Of a DNA stretch of 64,000 nucleotides, positions 1 to 64,000 are shown piece after piece. Position numbers and translations under genes: made by a program. The stretch is taken from positions 79,989,647-80,053,646 of the forward strand of contig CM067366.1 in NCBI GenBank assembly GCA_034401795.1. Direction: 5' to 3'. Every line of letters starts with the position of its first letter. Position 1 is the stretch's first letter. This stretch comes from Chaetoderma sp. LZ-2023a (taxonomy: Eukaryota > Mollusca > Caudofoveata > Chaetodermatida > Chaetodermatidae). Under the pieces are notes generated by a model that did not search any database, was not told where the DNA came from, and worked only from the letters and a program-made list of their open reading frames with translations.

Positions 1-345
1 TCGTATTGGGATCGATCGATCTCTGAACACCCTGACTATCAATTAAAAAAAAATACACAGGTAAGCTGTTGAATATTTTGAAACTAATTTGACTTGGTGC
101 TGTTGCTACCTGAGGCAGCAACAGCGTCCAGTCAAATTAGTTTCAAAATACTCAACAGCATGTTTATTAAATAGCAAAGAATTACAAAGACATATAATTC
201 ATACAACGTGTCAGCCTATTTGAGATTTGATAACGGTCTATATGGAACCCTTTGTGACATAATGATTGTGATGTCATCATACACGCACTGAGCTGATTAT
301 GATGTCATGAGGTCAAATGATGGATGGATACTCTGGAAAGGTGCA
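1..345 (+). repeat. Composite repeat with family A hairpin (left end cut by window)
   Basis: GATCGATCGATCTCTGAAC, then the A hairpin at 66..160 (arms GTTGAATATTTTGAAAC and its complement), then a tract with TGATGTCAT motifs ending near TGGAAAGGTGCAT. The same order recurs at 17330, 43300 and 51210 (+), and reversed at 40985 and 49685. Confidence 0.8.
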
Positions 346-805
346 TGAATTCACAAATGTCAAGTGAAATGTGAGCTGCACAGCTATTTTATTAACCCTT
401 TGATCATCAAGATTGTGACAAGTGATCCTGAGAATGGTTTAGTTTTTGGCCAAGAGAATATTTTATAAAATACACCTCAGGAATGACTGTCTCGATAACT
501 GGTGCTGCTTTCGGTAGTAAGTTTTGTAAAAAATTTCGCTTAGCCTGCAAGTCAACATTTTCTACCAGAGAATCTTATTCACCAATTCTGAACATTAAAG
601 TGTTAATTTAACTTTTAATGAAATTATGCACTATAGATAAATTCATTTCCTTATTTCGGAGACAATCTGATTGAAAGTTGATTTTGCCTTTGACATCAAT
701 AGAGAAAAACAATGTTCAAATGATTACTTTATTGTCTTACCTGCGAAGCAAGAAGCAAGACATGGGTATCACTTTTCCGACAGCAGAAACGTTAAAGTTT
801 GTTAA
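346..805. other. Intron sequence without recognised content
   Basis: AT-rich Hip intron sequence. No long open frame, palindrome or copy of the other families in the window was seen. Confidence 0.6.
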
Positions 806-1750
806 TTTTTTTTTCAAATGACAATTTACTCACTAAAGAGTTATCGGATTTCCATAAAACCGTACAGATTTGTTCTATACAATGATTAGAACTACTCTGT
901 ATCAAAATGAAATAGATTTTCTACATTTTTCCTGATTTTACGTAGTTTGAACTTAGTTGACCTTGGTGAAGTTTTTTCAAATGACAATTTACTCACTATA
1001 GAGTTATCGGATTTCCATAAAACTTGAGAGAGTTATTCTATATGATCATTAGGACTAGTGTGTATAAAAAAGAAATAGATTTAAAAAAGATTTTCCATGT
1101 TTTTCCTGCTTTTGAACTTAGAAAATTTTATGCCTTCAGGTTAATGATTTTTACTGCGGTTATGGTTTTCCAAACATTTTCATCAACAAGGGGTTACCCG
1201 ATTTGAATAAAACTACAGATTGGTTCTACATGATGATCAGAACTAGTCTGCATCAAAATTAAATTGAATTTTTAAATCCTTCCATACATTTGCGGTGTTT
1301 GAACTTGGGTTATTTCATGGTCCATTTGCATCCATGTTAAACTTTTTTCAAATGAGAATTTAGTAAACAATGGTTTATCTGATTCGATTAAACTTCACAG
1401 ATTCATTTTAGGTGATGATCCCGTGTCTAGCATGTCTGGACTGTGTTAAAAAGAAATAGACTTTGATTAGATTTTGACATATTTTTATGGGGGTGGACTC
1501 TGATTTTTGTATGGCGAATATGCATCCAGGTTCTGCTTATTATGCTGTGGTTAAGGTTTTTTCAAATGACAATTTGGTCAGACTTGGTGTACAAGGAGTT
1601 ATTGTACTGCAGGCTGCTACCAGGCAGTGAGGATTTGTTGTTCAGTCTTAAAGTTATGCTTCGCCAAAGCTATGCTTGCCAGTTGTGTTATACCGTGTGT
1701 ACTTTGCTTCGACAAGTAGATTGTGATTTCAAAATGAGACTGTATCCGGT
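806..1750 (+). repeat. Diverged tandem array, about 165-210-bp unit
   Basis: About five units, each opening near TTTTTTCAAATGACAATTTA, at roughly 808, 975, 1165, 1347 and 1556. The first two are closest (both have GAGTTATCGGATTTCCATAA); later units drift. Short frames inside are fortuitous. Confidence 0.75.
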
Positions 1751-1944
1751 GGTCCATCATATTCTATAACAATTAATATATATACAGTTAAGCTATTTGC
1801 TATCTTCTGATAGCTTTGGTTATATAAATGTACATGTATGGCCTGGACATTATTTTTTCACTGAATATTTAGTCCAGGGAAGGCTGAGTTCTGCGATAAC
1901 ATGACGAGATATTTGGTATTTTCTGATATCTCTTGTTGCATTTA

Positions 1945-2470
1945 GCAAAACTTGTCAGCTTATGCTTCAGGATTGGTTAAGCCTAATGAAACACAACTTG
2001 GGTATATGGTTGCTTATGTCAAGAGGATACAGGATAGTGACAGCAAGGTGACCAGGTCAAAAGTCCTTGTCACTCTGACCTTGCTATTTAACGTCCGCTC
2101 TTTCAATGTTAACTTTTTCCGTTTAGCAAATCGTTTGCATTTATATTTCAGAATTACTTAATATTACCAGGCATAGTCTTTGCCACATGGTTCTCAATAG
2201 CATAAGGAAAGTGTGCTGTTAGTGATAGCGCTAGGTCAAAGCTCAAGGTCATTGTAACCGTGATAGGTGATCTCCGTCATGTCTGTACTTCCAATGTTAA
2301 GTATTTGTTAGCTTATATTTTAGGATTGCTTGAACACATGGTTTTATATATCATAGCGAGGCATGATGATGATAGTGAGGTCAAAAGTCAAGGCCATTCT
2401 GACATTGCTTATTCACCTCCACTCTTTCAACATTAAGGTTTTCCGTTCTGCGGAATTCTGGTATTTGTCT
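1945..2470 (+). repeat. Three-unit diverged tandem repeat, about 180-bp unit
   Basis: Units share TCAGGATTGGTT or a variant, an AGGTCAAAAGTC stretch and a TTTCAATGTTAA stretch. The final unit ends near TTCTGCGGAATTCTGGTATT. Confidence 0.7.
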
Positions 2471-2546
2471 GATTCTTCCTTAAATCCGGCTGTATATGCC
2501 ATTTGAAGAGTTAATATACCGTTAATGCATGTACACATAATGCGAA

Positions 2547-2815
2547 CACATCAATAAGTTTATATATTTATTTGGTGACAGACATAAGCCGGTAGCGCCT
2601 GCACTTATGTCTAATGTACTGGTTGCCTCCCCTGGGCAGGCAACACGACGCTTGAGGCACGTAAGTGCCCAGATAGCTTAATAAACGATACTTGCATATT
2701 ATATGAATATTGATAATGCCGCTATATTTACGTTCTATGCCGCATAATATGGTGGTAAATGTCTTGGTATACATGATTACGGTAAACTTTTGGTGGATAC
2801 TGCCCAATTTTGGGG
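2547..2815 (+). repeat. Left copy of about 255-bp direct duplication
   Basis: About 90 per cent alike by eye to 3079..3335. Both contain GGTTGCCTCCCCTGGGCAGG and GGTGGTAAATGTCTTGGTAT. A short tandem array lies between the copies. Confidence 0.85.
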
Positions 2816-3075
2816 GATACTGCTCACTGCCTGGGAGGAGGATACTGTAGGCTTAGAGGATATTGCTGACTATTGTAAACTTTGGAGGATATGGTAGACT
2901 TTTGGAGGATATTGCTGATTACTGTAAACTTTGGAGGATATTACTGATTACTGTAAACTTTGGAGGATACTGTAGACTTCTGGAGGATATTTCTGATTAC
3001 TGTAAACTTTGGAGGATACTGTAGACTTCTGGAGGATATTTCTGATTACTGTAAACTTTGGGGGTACTGAATAAG
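2815..3075 (+). repeat. Short tandem repeat, about 50-bp unit
   Basis: About five units built of GGAGGATACTGTAGACTTCT and GATTACTGTAAACTTTGGAG. It sits exactly between the duplicated blocks, whose right ends (TTTTGGTGGATACTG) resemble the unit; the array probably grew from that end. Confidence 0.8.
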
Positions 3076-3078
3076 ACA

Positions 3079-3335
3079 CATGAATAAGTTTACATATTTA
3101 TTTGGTGATAGACATAAGCCGGTCACGCCTGCACATGTCTAATGTACTGGTTGCCTCCCCTGGGCAGGCAACATGACGCTTGAGGCACGTAAGTTCCCAG
3201 ATTGCTTAATAAACGATACTTGCATATTATATGAATATTGATAATGTCTATATTTATATTCTATGCTGCATAATATGGTGGTAAATGTCTTGGTATACAT
3301 GATTACGGTAAACGTTTGGTGGATACTGTCCAAAA
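3079..3335 (+). repeat. Right copy of about 255-bp direct duplication
   Basis: Partner of 2547..2815, same orientation, differing by scattered substitutions and small indels. Confidence 0.85.
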
Positions 3336-3622
3336 TGAGTGACACAATGGCTTGCATATATGAGTGCTGGGTTAAGAACATGATTAATATCTACCTGCCA
3401 CCGTGACCTGCTAATTTGTGATGAAGTCACTGCCTAGTGACCTTGATTCAAAGCTACTCGCTGATGTCTTCGGCACAAGGTAGTGGGTCATGAGTGTTCC
3501 CCAAAATTTACGGTCAGTAGGCTTGTCCAACCCAACACTGTAGACAGTAAGATTTGTTATAAGTCTCGAACATGTACACTATGTAACCACCTGTTTCAGT
3601 ATATGTATTATATTTTTGACAG

Positions 3623-61501
<57,879 letters not shown>

Positions 61502-61654
61502 GCTGGCTCCAAAATCACGGACTGTTTCGATTGGTCAGAGGATCGTCGACTGCGGTGCAGGACAACTGTTTAACCACTGCAACAAATGTTTAGTGCTATT
61601 TGATTGGCTAAAATAAGGGTTGTAATAGACGGATTCTTTGGCATACTTTTATAC

Positions 61655-61660
61655 AATAAA
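61655..61660 (+). promoter_or_regulatory. Polyadenylation signal of Hip
   Basis: AATAAA in ATACAATAAAGACAAAG, 154 bp downstream of the TAA at 61499..61501, followed by a GT/T-rich stretch. Confidence 0.7.
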
Positions 61661-61699
61661 GACAAAGTTTGTATTCTACCAATTTATAAAATTGTTTGT

Positions 61700-62020
61700 A
61701 GAATTACAGAATACATTTAGTACATAAAGTTCTTTACAGTTAGATTTAATTCAGTTTATTGTTGAACAGTTTGAAAACCCAATGTGATTACTATATAAGC
61801 TAGCAGTAACTTCTGTCAAATGGTTTTCAAAATAATCATAAGAATTTTGGATAATGAGGATGGAATTTTGAAAAAAACAATTGCTTACTTGTAAAATCAT
61901 ATATACATCCAGACTCATAAATAACACCCCTATACATAGTTCACACCTTGCCTAAGTTACTATCACATTTCACCGACAAATCCCTGAAAAAGTTTATTTT
62001 TCATGATATAAAACCTTATT
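61700..62020. other. Sequence 3' of Hip, little recognised
   Basis: AT-rich, with one worn A arm near 61760..61840 (GTTGAACAGTTTGAAAACCC and CAAATGGTTTTCAAAATAAT). No gene seen. Confidence 0.5.
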
Positions 62021-62021
62021 C

Positions 62022-62110
62022 TGTTGAATATTTTGAAATTAATTTGACTGGAAGCCATTGCTGCCTAATGCAGCAAGCTTCCAGTCAAATAAATTTCAAA
62101 ATATTCAACC
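62022..62110. repeat. Family A hairpin
   Basis: CTGTTGAATATTTTGAAATT against AAATTTCAAAATATTCAAC, inner GACTGGAAGCCATTGCTGCC against GCAGCAAGCTTCCAGTC. Confidence 0.9.
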
Positions 62111-62188
62111 GTTGTCCTGTGTGGTTACCTTAATACTGAAACAATGGGGAATTCATCAGTGAAATGGTTAACTCTTGAAAATGTTTAA

Positions 62189-62527
62189 AAGCACATATTC
62201 ACAGCAGCATGCTTGAAAATAAAATTGGTTAAATTGTATACTTTTAGAGGCTTAAACCTATAGGTAATGAAACAAAATAAATCTTAACATATGATGATTT
62301 TATTCCATATCAATTAATATAATTTTCTAACTTGTGAAACTGAAATAGAGGCACGAGTCCCTAATTCAAATTCACAACTTAAAAAATTATATTAATTTAT
62401 ACATAATAAAATCATCATATGTTAAGATTTATTTTGTTTCATTACATCTAGTCCCACAGTTTAAGCCTCTAAAAGTTTGCAATTTAAACAATTTTATTTT
62501 CAGTCATCTTGCTGTGAATATGCACCT
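62189..62527. repeat. Long-armed foldback with TTAA duplications
   Basis: TTAA at 62185..62188 and 62528..62531. Arms of about 125 bp (AAGCACATATTCACAG against CTGTGAATATGCACCT; ATGAAACAAAATAAATCTTA against its complement) around a spacer of about 85 bp. No second copy here. Confidence 0.88.
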
Positions 62528-62531
62528 TTAA

Positions 62532-62735
62532 TGGCCAACCTGGACCAAAATGTCTTCACCGGTGATATTGAGAAATAACTGTTTGCAGACGAGGGAAGAC
62601 TTTTTGATAATTTACACAGGAATGGCTGACTCGATAAGCAATCACGCCATTCTGGTCGAAAATTAAAAAAAATAATTTATTGACCTGCAAATGGATAATC
62701 ACTCATTTTCTCAACAAATCTTAGCAATTACATGA
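62532..62735. repeat. Family T copy, middle of a TTAA-linked trio
   Basis: TTAA on both sides (62528..62531 and 62736..62739). TGGCCAACCTGGACCAAAAT left end, CAAATCTTAGCAATTACATGA right end region. Worn centre. Confidence 0.8.
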
Positions 62736-62739
62736 TTAA

Positions 62740-62928
62740 CCCTTTAACCCTCGAATTTGTTCAAGAAAATTTCAATTGTCTCATAGAAAATGTTCATTTG
62801 TAGGCCGAGAGACTATTTTTGAAAATCTACCCCTGGAATAACTGGCTTGGTTATCGAGTCAGTCATTCCAGTGGTAAATTTTCAAAAATAGTCCTCTCGG
62901 TCTGCAAATGAACATTTCTCAAGACGCT
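62740..62928. repeat. Family T copy, last of the trio, right end lost
   Basis: Begins at the shared TTAA with CCCTTTAACCCTCGAATTTG, centre AACTGGCTTGGTTATCGAGT, then CTGCAAATGAACATTTCTC. The right terminus is truncated near AAGACGCTTAC. Confidence 0.82.
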
Positions 62929-62929
62929 T

Positions 62930-63200
62930 ACTTTCGAGGGGAGGTGGATTACATTGAATCTTTATTTTCTGTTTGCAGCCCTTTTTCCGAAACTATTGCT
63001 CTGATTTATTTGAGCACAAGAAGCATTGTTCAAATAAACTAAGATTTCCGAACTTTGGTCTTGGATCTATAGATAGTGTGCTTGTTTCTTGCTGTAAATA
63101 TTCATCTATATTTTTGCTACTATGATATCCCAAATTAGCAGAGTCCTTCAGCTCAACTAAATGGGTATATTATCCATAAACACCAATCTGTTTGCTTTAA

Positions 63201-63257
<57 letters not shown>

Positions 63258-63410
63258 GCACCTGTACTAATGATAGCTTTTTCAACCATTTCATTTTAGA
63301 CTTGTGTAAATCACATTCTGGTTCCCAGTGAGTGTATTGTAAAATCTGTTGATTATTTTTTAAATAGTTGTTTTGGTGGTAATGATATTCTGTAAATTTC
63401 TTTTAAATAG
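62930..63410. other. Sequence with a (TA)n microsatellite at about 63205..63256
   Basis: About 26 TA repeats; otherwise nothing recognised. Confidence 0.85.
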
Positions 63411-63728
63411 AGATTCTGGAGTATTTTGAAAACAATTTTACTGAATTTTGTTACTACCAAAGGACAAGTATTTTTTAAATAACCAACAGATATACATTCA
63501 GTTCTTCGTATCAAAATTTCGTTTTCCAGTTGGCTAAAATTTGCGTGACTACCTGTACAAAATCCAATTTTGCTGAAGAAAATTGGAGTCCAGGTTGATA
63601 TATGCAAACTTAATCATGTTTCATGTCTAAATTAGTGTCAATTGTCTAGCTTCGCTTAATTACATTATTATCCTATTCATCATAAGTGTAAGTACATACT
63701 GGGTTGGGTGGGTGGGGTGGGGGCTCTA

Positions 63729-63877
63729 TGTTGAATAACTTGAAACAAATTTGATCTGCAAAAGCAAAAGAGCAATGCCAACATCAATAACACTCCACAC
63801 GCACCCCACCCATTCTTATTCATGTTGGCATTGTTCCTTTGCTTCAGAGATCGAACTTGTTTCAAATTGTTCAACAT
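63729..63877. repeat. Long family A-like hairpin
   Basis: ATGTTGAATAACTTGAAACA against its complement at 63858..63877, inner AAAGCAAAAGAGCAATGCCA against TGGCATTGTTCCTTTGCTTC, loop about 35 bp. Confidence 0.85.
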
Positions 63878-64000
63878 ATTTTTTCTCACATCACAAAGGA
63901 ATTTCTGATGTCTGATATGTCGTTGAGATGGTTAAATAACTTGCTCTGCTTATCGGGATAATAATACTAGAACATTGTGACTGTGTAACTAACTGTTGTA

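Noticed and set aside
3483-3622. Extension of the Hip exon upstream of 3623
   Set aside because: The frame is open but the residues do not continue the TPR, and a clear acceptor (TTTTTGACAG) ends at 3622.

Overview
This is intronic animal DNA, AT-rich and packed with repeats. Large spliced introns with GT-AG borders, metazoan muscle and chaperone genes, and several dispersed repeats that I associate from memory with molluscan genomes point to a lophotrochozoan, probably a mollusc. That assignment is inference. No rRNA, tRNA, CRISPR array or bacterial feature was seen.

Host genes. Only two are supported. (1) The 3' part of a Hip/ST13 (Hsc70-interacting protein) gene runs on the + strand from 3623 to a stop at 61501. 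It has six coding exons in the window, and its 5' exons lie before base 1. (2) A complete sarcalumenin-like (SRL, EHD/dynamin-type GTPase) gene lies on the - strand. It has six coding exons from 31898 down to 11062, with phases that close exactly to a 499-residue protein. The whole SRL gene, its introns and its likely 5' and 3' ends sit inside one 38,338-bp intron of Hip (3726..42063), antisense to it. The last Hip intron (12,269 bp) leads to a 15-nt coding segment giving a DDVD carboxyl end.

Layout. 1..3622: Hip intron with diverged tandem repeats. 3623..3725: Hip exon. 3726..11061: repeats. 11062..31898: SRL gene; its introns hold a dispersed-repeat array (13290..16062), a hAT-like element (19111..19549), a TIR element (20053..21030) and an old broken DIRS fossil (about 21660..27911). 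33243..36393: TIR element with a Tc1-like transposon nested inside. 38617..41602: dispersed repeats. 42064..49217: four Hip exons among repeats. 50270..51005: 42-bp minisatellite. 52951..60136: nearly whole DIRS-type fossil. 61487..61501: last Hip coding exon, with an AATAAA 154 bp beyond the stop.

Repeats. The striking feature is the density of short palindromic elements. Family T is about 200-240 bp, with termini reading TTAA-CCCTTTAAC..., and has more than 25 whole or partial copies. It behaves like a piggyBac-type MITE. Several copies abut with exactly one TTAA between neighbours, forming chains. Family A is a 70-105 bp hairpin with AATATT-type arms, often inside a longer composite repeat, with about 15 copies. 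Family C is hAT-like with 8-bp target duplications; two of its three copies carry a T hairpin at the same internal place. Nested insertions (T in C in G; Tc1 in a TIR element; DIRS in an A arm; C in a tandem array) give a readable relative chronology.
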